A stretch of 64,000 nucleotides of DNA from Selaginella moellendorffii (taxonomy: Eukaryota > Streptophyta > Lycopodiopsida > Selaginellales > Selaginellaceae). Every line of letters begins with the position of its first letter. Position 1 is the stretch's first letter. A program made the position numbers and the translations under genes. The notes under the pieces were generated by a model. It had not been told where the DNA came from. It saw only the letters and a list, made by a program, of their open reading frames with translations, and did not search any database. Where the stretch lies: assembly GCF_000143415.4 (NCBI RefSeq), contig NW_003314291.1, forward strand, positions 228,390 through 292,389. The letters are read 5' to 3'. Positions 9,827-19,525 of this stretch are shown piece after piece.

Positions 9827-11073
9827 ATGTCTCTCGCTCAGCTGCCTCCTGCGCGGCTCTTCTCTCCTCCTCCATCGGCGCAGCAGCGCGAGAATCGCTG
9901 CGGCGTTCATCGAAATCTCCATCGCCGCGGGTGTGCGCCTGCGAAATTCGTAGCGGCGGCGGCGCAGGATCACAACGCGGAGCCGGATGAGTGGGATGTG
10001 AGCCGGAGCTGCGTGAATCCGGTGTTTAGAGGCCCCATTTTCCAGGTACGCCGCCTGCATTGTCTTGTTCTTGTGATGATCGAAGCTCTCAGGAGCCTAG
10101 CAAGGGCGAGCGGCTCTATGTTGTGTTTGCCAGCGAAGGGAATGTGTGCCGGTCTATACTTGCGGAGGCCATTTTCAACAAGCTCGCGCAAGAATCCGGC
10201 CTCTCGGACCTTGTGGAATGCAAATCAAAGGTTCTCTTTTCTCTTCTTCCTTTTCATAGTTTTCTTTTCCTCGTTCTCAAGCTTTGTGTTGGTGGTTTGT
10301 TCTTCGTTTTCATGGCCTTGTTTTTATAGGCTACAAAGGAGTACAATGTCGGTGAATCTCCCGAGCCTCAGGCTATCCAAGTCGCGGAGGAACGCGGGCT
10401 AAAGCTCCCGGATGGAGCAGTGTCTAAGATGTTTGAGAACCCCACAGACATCGTAGAGGCGGATTTGATCATTGTCATGGACAAGGTAAGACAGAACTTT
10501 GTTTTTTTCTTTGATTACTGGAGTAGGATGCAGGGCTGCGGCCGGATATTGGATTCGGCAGTTCAATGCGTCGGACTTGCTGAAGCAAATAGTTTTGCAA
10601 GAGGTTGTTGACAAGAGGACTTCTTACTCGCACAAAGTACGTCGGCTTGGAGACTTTTGTAAATCGCGACTGGTAACTACAGCTTGCATCTTTTGCTGCT
10701 TCTTACCTTCTGATTTGCATTGAATGACAGATAGAAGATATAGATGATCCTCTTTACGGCAATATGGGAGGCCCGGAAGAACTTGTGAGTTTTTCTGCCA
10801 TTCGGGTGTCTCCTCCTAAGTTTTTTGTTCCTGCAGAACTTTGTAAGACAAGTGTATAATGATATTTTGGAGTCCTGCGAGGGATTGGTACATTATCTGT
10901 TGCAAGTGAAACGAAATTTACAAGGTTTGCTACTTTACTACCGGAAATTTTTACTCACCAGATATAACACCCGAACAGGAACTCAAACTATGAAAGAGGG
11001 AGTGTCCAAGTTAGTCACTGAGCTAGGAACTATCGACTGGGTGGCACCACCTATGCTGCAACGCTCGTCATAA
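9827..11073 (+). CDS. Low-molecular-weight protein-tyrosine-phosphatase-like protein, catalytic Cys replaced
   Basis: Exons 9827-10045, 10093-10230, 10330-10485, 10562-10672, 10731-10784, 10837-10924 and 10979-11073 give about 286 residues. Residues 1-70 are Ser/Ala/Pro/Arg-rich, transit-peptide-like, suggesting a plastid location (inferred). The fold is recognised from YVVFASEGNVCRSILAEAIF, EYNVGESPEP, ADLIIVMDK, YSHKVRRLGDF and IEDIDDPLYGNMGGPEE. The family P-loop is C-x5-R (normally CLGNICRS). Here the same stretch reads SEGNVCRS, so the nucleophilic Cys is Ser (codon agc) while Arg and the general-acid Asp-Pro are kept. The protein may bind but not hydrolyse phosphotyrosine. The 54-bp intron at 10925-10978 is optional because it keeps frame. 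It lies divergent from the F-box gene and 322 bp upstream of the riboflavin kinase gene. Confidence 0.8.
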
Positions 11074-11395
11074 ACCCAGAACCTTGCAGATTTTGAGAAA
11101 CGCGTCTTACTTCGCATCAGGAGAGCTTGTAACTTGTAAGTGAAGTGGTGTCAGTGCTTGCTACTAAGAGTTTTCTTTTTCCAGAACTGTGATACTGTAA
11201 TCAAATACCTAGGAAGAGCATATGTTTTGCAAGTTAAAAAAAGGTTTGCTGCCCAGTGAGCTTTTGTTGACCACGATCTGTATTCAAGCAGGACTGAAAG
11301 AGCTAGGAACCAAGATTCTCTCGCAATATGCTTCCACTAGAGAGTTGGGATTTAGGAATTTAACCTTTTTTGTGCGCAAGGGTAGCAATTTGGCA

Positions 11396-13021
11396 ATGGA
11401 GGAGCCAATGTCGAATGTGATTTTCGATTTGGACGGGACATTGTTAGACACAGGTGGGTTTTCTTTGCTTTGCGTCGCTGCTCCGACACCATCGTCCTTG
11501 CCTTGCAGAGAGAATTGTGGACGAAGTGTGTGAGGAGTTTTTGGTAGCTAAATACGGCAAACAGTGGGATGGGAGGAACCCGGAGAAGCGGCTTGGCAAG
11601 AAGCCTCTTCAAGCTGCAGCCGCGATTGTGGAGGATTACGAGCTTCCTTGCACTCCGGAGCAGTTTTTGGCTGAAACCGTGGATCTAGTACGTGGAAGGT
11701 AGTAAATCTTTTACAGCTTCCTTTTTTTCTGAGGTCGTTTACAGGTTCCGAAACGCTAAAGCGCTCCCAGGTGCTAATCGTCTTCTCAAACATTTAGTTG
11801 CGCACAAGATACCAATTGCGATCGGCTCGAACAGTTATCGGAGTTTTATTGCAGAAAAACTCGCTCCACATTCAGGTAACTCAATCCGGGTAGAAGCGTT
11901 CGTTTACATATTACAATTTTTCTCAGGCTGGGCTGAAACTTTTCCGGTGATTGTGGCTGGGGATGAGGTCCAAGAACCCAAGCCTTCTCCACAAATGTAA
12001 GTGGCACATTTATTTATTTATTTTTCCTGGCTTTTGTAAGCAAAAAAATGTTCCCAGATTCTTGGAGGCCGCTAAACAACTCGATGCCACTCCAAGCCGC
12101 TGCCTTGTCATCGAAGACTCTCCGTAAGTTCAAAACTTCCAAGTTAGTTCTTGGCATTTTGTGCTAACTATCCTATATTATAGAACTGGTATCACAGCAG
12201 GCAAAGCAGCAGGAATGAAAGTAGTGGCTGTTCCGTCTCTGCCATCCAAGGCCTCACGTCATTTGTACGCATCTGCTGACCACATTATTTCGTCCTTGCT
12301 GGATTTCAAACCAGAGCTATGGGGACTTCCTCCATTTCAAGACTGTAAGTCATCTCATCAAACTTTTCTCAGTCCTGATCGAATGGATTCTCAACAGGGA
12401 TAGCAAATGCGCTGCCAATAGAGCCCTGGTACATCTCTGGACCCGTGATCAGAGGCTTTGGTCGAGGCTCCAAAGTCCTCGGAATTCCCACTGGTACGTA
12501 AAACTTCTTGCAAGGCGGTCTTGATCATTTGTTTACTTCCGTGCAGCGAATCTCCCGACTGGAGCATTCTCCAAGCAACTAGCAGAGCAAGTTTGCGGGA
12601 TTTATCTAGGCTGGGCGAGGCTTTCGGACAAGGGAGTGTTTAAGATGGTGATGAGCGTCGGCTGGAATCCATATTTCGACAATGCAGAAAAAACAGTGGT
12701 AAGTGCAAGTTTTACGTTTGTTAGGAAAGAAGCTCAGTTGCTGCTACTACAGGAACCCTGGTTATTGCACGAATTTCCGGAAGATTTCTATGGAGAGGAG
12801 CTCCGGCTCATTGTTGTTGGCTACATTCGTCCCGAGGTAAACAATCTTTATCCATGTCGTTTCAGAAACATCTGACGACAATGGTTGGATCTGTCCAGGC
12901 CAATTTCTCGTCGCTAGAGGATCTGATTAACAAGATCCACGAAGATGGACGTATTGCCAAGGCGGCTCTTGACGTGCCACCTTATTCGGCTTTTAAGGAG
13001 GACAAATTCTTGCAACAGTAA
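11396..13021 (+). CDS. FHY: Bifunctional FMN hydrolase / riboflavin kinase
   Basis: Ten exons: 11396-11453, 11509-11698, 11745-11875, 11927-11996, 12058-12123, 12184-12344, 12398-12493, 12547-12698, 12753-12836, 12899-13021. They encode about 376 residues, the usual plant length. The N-terminal half is a HAD phosphatase that dephosphorylates FMN: nucleophile motif FDLDGTLLDT near the start, then IAIGSNSYRS, EPKPSP and VIEDSPTGITAGKAAG. The C-terminal half is riboflavin kinase, which makes FMN from riboflavin and ATP: GPVIRGFGRGSKVLGIPTAN, GWNPYFDNAEKTVE, FYGEELRL. One protein thus runs both directions of the riboflavin/FMN step, as in the Arabidopsis AtFMN/FHY enzyme. No transit peptide is obvious, so a cytosolic location is likely. 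Every exon join is supported by family sequence on both sides. Confidence 0.93.
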
Positions 13022-13453
13022 GTGTTAGTGTTCACGATCATCGAATCAAAATGGAAATAACAGTTCCTTTGGCGAACTTGGGCCAAAGGAAGAAGAAACC
13101 AAACACTCTTGGCATTTTCTCGCGTGTTTTTTATGCTCCTTAAGATCCACGCGTTTAAAGCTGTAGCAGAACAAGGATGTTTCAACGAATCGCTGATAGA
13201 ACCAAGCAATTCTGGAAAGAAAATCTAGAGCCGTCATTGTAGAGGTTTTGAGCTCACAAAAGCTCGAAATGTCAACGACAGTCACTACATAGTCAATATT
13301 AGTCAAAACAAATCTTCAAAGACTATGTGGACTTTCATTGACTAACAGCTTCAAGGACCACTTAACGTAGAATCTACGGCAACTTCTCGCGGGCACAGGT
13401 GTTCTTATGTTTCCATGTGAGTATCATGGAAAATGCGTCTCAATTTCTCAAAG
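13022..13453. other. Intergenic, nothing recognised
   Basis: 3' flank of the riboflavin kinase gene. Short minus-strand frames (13209-12982, 13306-13046) show no family similarity. Confidence 0.6.
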
Positions 13454-13680
13454 ATGAATACTACAAGATGGTTTTCGCTGCTTCTCTTTTCCTTGGCGTC
13501 ACTGGTAGTCTGAGGACGAGGTTGCAGTTCTTTTGCAGTTTCAATCCAATCTGGAGAGTAACACGACCTGGATCTTAAACGACTGGAAGCAGCAAAGTAC
13601 CAATCCATGCGTCTGGATTGGAGTGGTTAGAGGACTCAATCTCTCCGGCATGAGCTTGCGTGAACAGGAAAATATATATA
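13454..13680 (+). pseudogene. LRR receptor-like kinase 5' stub
   Basis: An ATG at 13454 opens a signal peptide (MNTTRWFSLLLFSLASLVV) that stops at once. In another frame the mature N-terminus follows: EVAVLLQFQSNLE, LNDWKQQSTNPCVWIGVV, then RGLNLSGMSLRE. This is the LRRNT_2 cap of plant LRR receptor kinases (L-x-x-F-K-S, D-W, P-C-x-W-x-G-V, L-N-L-S-G). A deletion has removed the residues between G-V-x-C and the first LRR. Repeats, transmembrane segment and kinase are absent. It is a decayed 5' fragment. Confidence 0.7.
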
Positions 13681-13749
13681 TAAGCTTCTTAAACAGTGTC
13701 TCGCTTTATATTTTGTAGAAAACGTTGACATCACTGATGTCGACAAGAC

Positions 13750-13905
13750 GAGGAGCAAGGAGCCCCAGTGTCAAGCTCGTGAGGAAAGTCACTAGATGGA
13801 CCAAACGTCCAGCGCCGAAATCGACGAGAATTCATCAGAGAAAGATCCAAAAAGATTGGATGCCCCTGACTTGACTACAAAGAAACACTGCCACTGGCAT
13901 ACCAG
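13750..13905 (+). repeat. Scrambled copy of the GT43 upstream region
   Basis: 13755-13850 is a diverged direct copy of about 16795-16900, sharing cactagatggacc and atcgacgagaat. 13877-13903 (gaaacactgccactggcat) is an inverted copy of about 17058-17080. Two pieces of one donor thus sit here in opposite orientations. Confidence 0.6.
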
Positions 13906-14208
13906 CTGATGCAATCGAGTACTCCTCTTGGAAGCTTTTCTCTATCCTTTATTCGTTTAGCAGGAGCTAGCAATCGAATGAATGGCTCTTCTATCTTTCA
14001 AGGATTTTTCTGGGATCAAGCAAGATCTTAGAGAGAATGCAGGGATTTTGATCATGTTGGGATCGCCGCATTAAGAGAACAGGAGCTACGAAGGACTGCT
14101 GGCAGCGAACTCAGTGAGAAAGAACATGGAAAATTTCCACAGTAATGTCTAGCGGACCTTCACACAAAATACCAAATCGAATCTTTATCTAGTGAGCTTG
14201 GATCGGGA

Positions 14209-14700
14209 ATGGCTTCAACACCAAACTTCCAGCTTCAGATGGCGGCGCCGCCACTAAGCTTTATAACCATCCAGCTTAGGCCCTACAATAAACTCGTCAG
14301 CATACTTGTGAAAGAGGCGCTCGAGATTCTCCATTGTTATACCACTGGCAAGCAGTGTTTACCGAAGACGCCTTCATTGACATATAAACCCTATGATCTC
14401 TTTTTACTGCGTTTAATCTCACGGGCTTTGCGCTCCATCGCGAGTCTAAGAATTAAGTTGAGCGTGGCCGACTCCGTGCTCCAAAACTCGTTTTGTCTCT
14501 TCGGCAAACATTGTCATATTTTATTATTATTTAACCTTGTAACTTCAGGAAAATACGATCCTTCCGCTATAAAGACATCCTTTGACATCGAGAATTCACA
14601 AGAAACCAACCATCCGCCACTCCAATGTCAGCCCTCACGCATTCGACTTGTACCTCTCCAGGCGTGGGTGCTCGCCTACGATCGCATCCTTTCCTTCTGA
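14209..14700 (+). CDS. Uncertain ORF, 163 codons
   Basis: An intact ATG-to-stop frame (MASTPNFQLQMAAPP to LAYDRILSF), moderately hydrophobic, with no domain, signal or repeat I can recognise. It lies among relics, has no promoter features and no sign of introns. It may be chance. I include it only because it is the longest clean frame between 13 and 15 kb. Confidence 0.2.
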   Translation: MASTPNFQLQMAAPPLSFITIQLRPYNKLVSILVKEALEILHCYTTGKQCLPKTPSLTYKPYDLFLLRLISRALRSIASLRIKLSVADSVLQNSFCLFGKHCHILLLFNLVTSGKYDPSAIKTSFDIENSQETNHPPLQCQPSRIRLVPLQAWVLAYDRILSF

Positions 14701-14758
14701 ATCAAAGCTTGTTCCTGTGAAAAAGGAGAATTGGTAGCTGCTTAATCCAGTGCTGCAT

Positions 14759-14881
14759 CCTGCTGTTCATGACAAGAGCTCTTTGAATGCAACCTTACAA
14801 ACACGTCATGAAGTCAAAAGCTAGAACTTATCAGCTTATCAGGGTTCCTAAGCGAGCGCTCTACCATCTGGGCTACATCCC
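14759..14881 (-). pseudogene. Truncated duplicate carrying the 5' half of a tRNA-Ala
   Basis: 14759-14812 is a deleted copy of 15356-15450, the signal-peptide region of the secreted-protein gene. It then shares aaaagctagaa with 15585. Read on the minus strand, 14881-14848 is GGGATGTAGCCCAGATGG then TAGAGCGCTCGCTTAG. That is acceptor strand, D-arm and 5' anticodon stem of a tRNA-Ala (AGC), stopping inside the anticodon. The 3' half is missing here. Confidence 0.65.
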
Positions 14882-15060
14882 AAAATTTGCAAGCTTCTGC
14901 TTTATGTTCTGTTAACTAGGAAATTTCTTGACGATGAGCATGTGGAAACTCTGGACAGACCTAGCTCTATACTACTCTCGGCTTCTAGAAGGCAAGACCT
15001 TCTAGTTTGGAATATCATATGTTTTAAGCAATATTGGAGATGATGATTGATTTTATTCCT

Positions 15061-15453
15061 TCAAAGTTCTACTACATTTTCTACATAGGGAAACGTTTTC
15101 TTCTCGTCCTTGTCTTCTCTCTTGTTATGCTTCTCTTGATTGTCTCTCTGTTCCTTGTGTTTTTCTTCTCTCTGGTCATCCTTATGAATGTCATCCTTTA
15201 AATCGGCACGATCACACTTATTCTTGAAGTTGATGTGGATGTTGATATTGTTGTTGTTGTTGTTCATGTGCTTGCGCACACCTTGCCCAATAGCATCACT
15301 GTCTTCCACAGAGTGCAAAAGAAATTTGGGAACTGATTGAGCTTGATGTGAATCTTGCTGTTCATGAACTTCGACAGAGAAGAACTCCCTCTTTGAAGAA
15401 GACAATGCAACCTTCACAAACACAAGCACAAGAAACACTAGAGCAGCCTTCAT
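15061..15453 (-). CDS. Small secreted charged protein
   Basis: 130 residues from the ATG at 15453. A clear signal peptide (MKAALVFLVLVFVKVALSS) is followed by KREFFSVEVHEQ, a short Asn run around NNNNNNINIHIN, and a Lys/Glu/Asp/His-rich tail ending PYVENVVEL. No cysteines, no known domain. Intronless. It is probably a secreted or cell-wall peptide precursor, function unknown. Partial duplicate at 14759-14812. Low complexity leaves open that it is young or fast evolving. Confidence 0.5.
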   Translation of the reverse strand: MKAALVFLVLVFVKVALSSSKREFFSVEVHEQQDSHQAQSVPKFLLHSVEDSDAIGQGVRKHMNNNNNNINIHINFKNKCDRADLKDDIHKDDQREEKHKEQRDNQEKHNKREDKDEKKTFPYVENVVEL

Positions 15454-15602
15454 GGTGAGAAGAGACAACCTTCAAACAAGTATTTGCTTGCTTGGTGAAG
15501 CAGGTTTATGGTCTAGCATGCATTTCATACATTGCCAAGTGTGTCTTCATGCAATTACATCTTTTGCTATACAAGATTTGCAAAAGCTAGAAAAATAAGA
15601 AA

Positions 15603-15640
15603 TGGAGATGTCGGGTATCGATCCCGGTGCCTCTTGCATG
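15603..15640 (-). pseudogene. 3' half of a tRNA-Ala
   Basis: On the minus strand this reads CATGCAAGAGGCACC then GGGATCGATACCCGACATC and TCCA: 3' anticodon stem, variable loop, T-arm and acceptor strand of a plant tRNA-Ala. The 5' half is absent here but present at 14848-14881 in the duplicated segment. Confidence 0.65.
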
Positions 15641-15689
15641 AAGATAGCAATAATTCCAAAGTTTCTCCACATCGAATATCGAGAAACCT

Positions 15690-16936
15690 TTAAATGGATC
15701 TCTGATTCCATAGCAAAACCTCGTCGCTCCCCAACACCTCTACGATTTTGATGTCTCTAATGAGCCCATAGAGCTCTCCAAAAACCGTAGAATTTGGATA
15801 GAGCATGATCCACTCGTCCCAAACTCGAGCCCACGAAAATCGTTCCTCCGACCACAGCATCTTGGAATTGAATGCCAATCCAGTCCACTCGTGAGCGGGG
15901 ACACTTTGAACAATGCTGGTGTTGGAGGAATTGGACGAAAGCTCCCAGCCGTTGACTAGCTTCCCCGCAGAGCCAAAGGTTGTTCTTTGAGTGAAAACTC
16001 CATGTAAAGGTGGTGAGGTCCTTGCGAGACCTGCTGGGAATGCCGCTACCCTCGCCACCTTTTGGAGTTCGTCAAAGAGATGGAGGCTGGCGGTGCTGTG
16101 CTCGTCGATGAAGACGATGATGCCTTCCATCTTATTTTCTCGTATGAAACTGGCCAAAAAGATTGATCTGGTTTATAGCAAAGATAACTCTAGAGAACTT
16201 ACCTGAGACTTTGGATCCTTCTCGACAACGCCATGGAAGAAGCCAGATCATCCATCCGCGGCTCCAGCAGCGCAAACTTTGTAGCGCGGCTCCTCGAGAG
16301 AACCTCTCTCGTGGTGTCTCTTTGGTGATCATTCGTGAAATTGGAGCATTCCATGACGATCCACGAGATGGAGGCCCGCGAGGCCGCGCAAGCCAGAGTG
16401 TTTGCCATGGCCCCCAATCTGAGCAACACTTGCATTCTTCGCTCTCGCTGCTGGCCAACTTTGCAATCTCCCAGCGTGGTCACCACGATCACCTCTTGCT
16501 TCTTGTTCATGAGCTCTTCCTCCTCAAACGCCCTTCTCTGCTCGAGCTGGACGCGATCCATGATCGCCTGTGCGGCGGCAAGCTCGCGCGGATTTGGGTG
16601 AGGCCAGGGGCGGACGATGATCGGGTGGCGACCCGGATGGACGCAACTCGAGGGGGAGGAGCTCGCCATCGTCTTGGGTGGACCGGCCGCGCTCATAGCC
16701 ATTCTTGGAGCTCCTCCGGCTCCATGGCTAGCTATCGTGGACTCTAGCAACAGGGGTTGACCACGATTGGCGCGGTGGTAATCGCTGGAAGAAGAGAAGA
16801 GGATCAAGGAGAGCTCCATCCCCAGCATCAAGCTCGCGATGCAAGCCACTAGATGGACCGACACGCCCAACGCCGCGATCGACGAGAATCCACTGCTCCA
16901 TCCACTCCAAATCATCAGAGAAGAGCCACTGCTCAT
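15690..16936 (-). CDS. GT43 family glycosyltransferase (IRX9/IRX14-like, xylan synthesis)
   Basis: Two exons, 16936-16203 and 16149-15690, joined in phase 2 across a 53-bp intron, give about 397 residues. An N-terminal type II signal anchor (about residues 22-45, VHLVACIASLMLGMELSLIL) fits a Golgi enzyme. GT43 landmarks follow: PIIVRPWPHPNPRELAAAQA, EVIVVTTLGD, SWIVMECSN, then IIVFIDEHSTASLHLFDELQ, VAAFPAGLA, VNGWELS and FNSKMLWSEE. Plant GT43 proteins build the beta-1,4-xylan backbone with IRX10-type partners. The metal-binding motif, DDDN or DDSN in active relatives, reads IDEHS here, so catalysis is doubtful and a structural role, as proposed for IRX9, is plausible. Exon 1 Ala/Ser-rich linkers are normal. 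Pieces of its upstream region recur at 13750-13905. Confidence 0.85.
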
Positions 16937-17314
16937 TGATTGCTAGCATTATCCTCCTCGAGAAAGAATCGATAGAAGAGAGAAAGAAGCTGGACAAGTC
17001 GATCGATCGATGGAGGAGAAACGCTGTGGAGGGCGTGAACTCACTCCTGGGGCGTGCGATGCCAGTGGCAGTGTTTCCTCAGTACTAAAGTCACGGGCTT
17101 CATGGCATGGCCAACTTTCTTCCATTCTTTTTGATTAAATTTCCCTGCTTTGCAGGGTCTTTTTTCTTGTTTTTCTTTTTAATTTCTGCAAATGCCAGCA
17201 AAGGTGGCATAGCCCATCATTCTCTCCAAAGTGTTTGCCAACTCACACTAGCTATGGGGTTTTATTCATTCCACTGCCGTATGGACCACCTGGCTGATAC
17301 TATACGATCGTATA

Positions 17315-19525
17315 CTAAAAGTTGGCGGACTTCCCCGTGGAGACCAAAAGGTTCCTTCTCGCGAGAGGTGGCTTGCCTGGAGCTTTGACAAGCTTCTCCC
17401 TGAGCCACGATTCAGAGGGTCCTCTTGGAACCGGAAGAGCAATGCTAGCAGCATCGATCTCCTCCCGAAGATCACGACTATCATCGCTCTCTCCCCAGTA
17501 GATCCTCGCGTTTGATGGAGATTTGTCGTGATCCTCGCGATCTTCGGCTTCTCCGAAGGGGTTGTTCTTCGATGATCTCGGTGTGACTGTAGAACTGGCT
17601 GTGATCTTGGTCTTGGAAGGCACGTAGATGAACAGCCGATCTTCCTCCACACGCTGCTTGGATCCCATTGACGAGAAGCTCTCGTCTGGGATCACCACGC
17701 CTGGATGAATGCCTCTCTCGTCCAGAGCGTTCGCGCTCTTATTCCTGGACGACTTGATCATCGTCTTGACGGGCTTGGCTGGATCGAAAGTTTCCGTGAG
17801 AACTCCCTGCCGCATCTGATCGAGCGTGTCGAGGCAGAAAACTTTCTCCGTGGCCAGGCCGCCACTGTAGGAGTTCTGCCTCGAAGCTCGTCTCGAAAGT
17901 TGGATCGACGTGAGTGACTCGCTCGAATCGCTCTCGTTTCCATTCGCTGGATTGCTGGTAGCGTTCCTGCTGTTTGTCTGGAACTTTGCGGCTGTTTTGC
18001 TGTCCGACTTGACGATGGGATACATTCGCTTGATGAACGTGGATCCAACTCGTCGGTCTCTCGGCATTCCCAGGAAGCCTTTGCTCTCCACCATGGCCGG
18101 AGATTTGAGACCGCCGCGGGATGGAGTGTAGCGGCAAGCCAAGTAACTGGTGTTCTTCCGAAACTCGCTCGATTCGTCCTCGAGATCATTCTCATCGCGA
18201 CCACCATCGCCACCCTGAAGGAAGCTCAAACTTGTGTCAAGAGTTTGGAATAAAAATGAAGAAACGTAAAAGAATTTGCTACTCACCTCGTCACTCCACC
18301 ACTCCGTGCTGCAGCTTTCATCACCGTCATCTTCGCAATCAAGACTTTCTCGTTCCACCTCCAACTTTTTCTTTGAAGCTCTCGCTCGTCGAGGAGAAGA
18401 AGAAGATCCCCTGCCTTCATTGCCGCTGGCTTGGATCATCCTGAGCAGCGGGAAGAAACCACAAACGCTGCCAACAATGGTGGTGTAGCGCTGGCTGGAG
18501 AGATCCCCGTCGCCACCCTCCGAGTCGCGAAGACCACCACTCCTCCTCGTCTCACTCCGAGAGTTTCCAGCATCGTCATGCATCTTGATCAGCTCTGCAA
18601 AGCTTTTCTTCTCCGGCCTTGGCGGTGGATGGTGGTGTTGTTCTTTGCGATACTGGTGGCCTTGCGGAGAAGGATGAGCGATCAAAGGCCTCCTCCACGC
18701 CAACTCTGTTTGCTGCTGCTGCGCCGTCTCGCGAGCCACCGCCTTGGCCGCCGGCAAGAACCTTTGCATGATCATATCTCGATCGCTGGAGTTATACTCC
18801 ACCATAGCCATAGCCTCCTCTTCGTTGCAATCCCACTCGCCACCATCTTCTCGATCTTCTCCCTCTTCCTCTCCTCCCCCAAGCTCACTCACCATATAAG
18901 TTGGAGCAATCGACAGCGTCTCGGTGTGAGCAAAGTCCGACCTCGCGTCCGCGAACTCCAAGAAGCTCGTCGTCTCTTTCCTTCCTTTCTTCTTGCTCGT
19001 TGTCTCTGGAGGTGGAGCGAGCACCAGGGCAGTAGCAGTAGTAGCATCTGATTGCTCTCCACCATCGCCAGTCACAGCGCGATCGTCTCCCTCGCGAAGA
19101 GCGATGGATTCGATGGGTGGCAGCGGCGGTGGCAGCTCCCAAGTGAAGAATGGAACCAGAGGCCGCTGGCTGAAGCTACTGCTGCGCCGGGAAGTCCTGG
19201 CGGAATTGCGAGGATTGGGATCGCCGCGAGAGCCACATTCCCCGGGCGCTCCATCTCGATTCCTTCGCACCGACAGCAATGGCGCATTCAAATCCAGCTG
19301 CTTCTTACCGACATTGCTCGCGGGCGCGGGCGCCCTCTTTGCGTCCCCGACGCCGCGGAATTCCTCGCCCCAGATCCATGGCTTGAGCAGCCGCGCGTCG
19401 CCCGCCTCGACCTCGTTCTTGCACCCCCTGCCCTGGATTGGATAGAGTAAAAAAGAAGAAAGAGCGAATTTTAGATAGATTCCTTCTTCTTCCAAGACGA
19501 GATTTTGGCCAACCTTGTGAAGCAT
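17315..19525 (-). CDS. DUF688 family plant protein
   Basis: About 685 residues after removing an 81-bp intron at 19513-19433 (just after MLHK) and a 72-bp intron at 18286-18215. Both keep frame and so leave one long open frame. The family is recognised from KKQLDLNAPLLSVRR near the N-terminus and RPLVPFFTWELPPPLPP, the VPF-x-WE motif of plant DUF688 proteins. Also visible are a KKKGRKE basic patch, acid stretches, AELIKMHDDAGN and a C-terminal ARRNLLVSTGKSANF. The protein is Ser-, Arg- and Glu-rich and probably disordered. Biochemical function is unknown. The ATG at 19525 is preferred over an upstream in-frame extension because that extension would include a likely 5' leader. Confidence 0.8.
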   Translation of the reverse strand: MLHKVGQNLVLEEEGIYLKFALSSFLLYPIQGRGCKNEVEAGDARLLKPWIWGEEFRGVGDAKRAPAPASNVGKKQLDLNAPLLSVRRNRDGAPGECGSRGDPNPRNSARTSRRSSSFSQRPLVPFFTWELPPPLPPIESIALREGDDRAVTGDGGEQSDATTATALVLAPPPETTSKKKGRKETTSFLEFADARSDFAHTETLSIAPTYMVSELGGGEEEGEDREDGGEWDCNEEEAMAMVEYNSSDRDMIMQRFLPAAKAVARETAQQQQTELAWRRPLIAHPSPQGHQYRKEQHHHPPPRPEKKSFAELIKMHDDAGNSRSETRRSGGLRDSEGGDGDLSSQRYTTIVGSVCGFFPLLRMIQASGNEGRGSSSSPRRARASKKKLEVERESLDCEDDGDESCSTEWWSDEVSSKFFYVSSFLFQTLDTSLSFLQGGDGGRDENDLEDESSEFRKNTSYLACRYTPSRGGLKSPAMVESKGFLGMPRDRRVGSTFIKRMYPIVKSDSKTAAKFQTNSRNATSNPANGNESDSSESLTSIQLSRRASRQNSYSGGLATEKVFCLDTLDQMRQGVLTETFDPAKPVKTMIKSSRNKSANALDERGIHPGVVIPDESFSSMGSKQRVEEDRLFIYVPSKTKITASSTVTPRSSKNNPFGEAEDREDHDKSPSNARIYWGESDDSRDLREEIDAASIALPVPRGPSESWLREKLVKAPGKPPLARRNLLVSTGKSANF

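Noticed and set aside
10534-10561. Alternative acceptor at 10533 for the phosphatase-like gene
   Set aside because: It leads to a frame ending at 10611 and loses the conserved YSHKVRRLGDF and DDPLYG blocks.
14848-15640. Circularly permuted tRNA gene (3' half upstream of 5' half on the minus strand)
   Set aside because: The halves are about 720 bp apart with a gene between, and the surrounding duplication explains their order; permuted tRNAs have short spacers.
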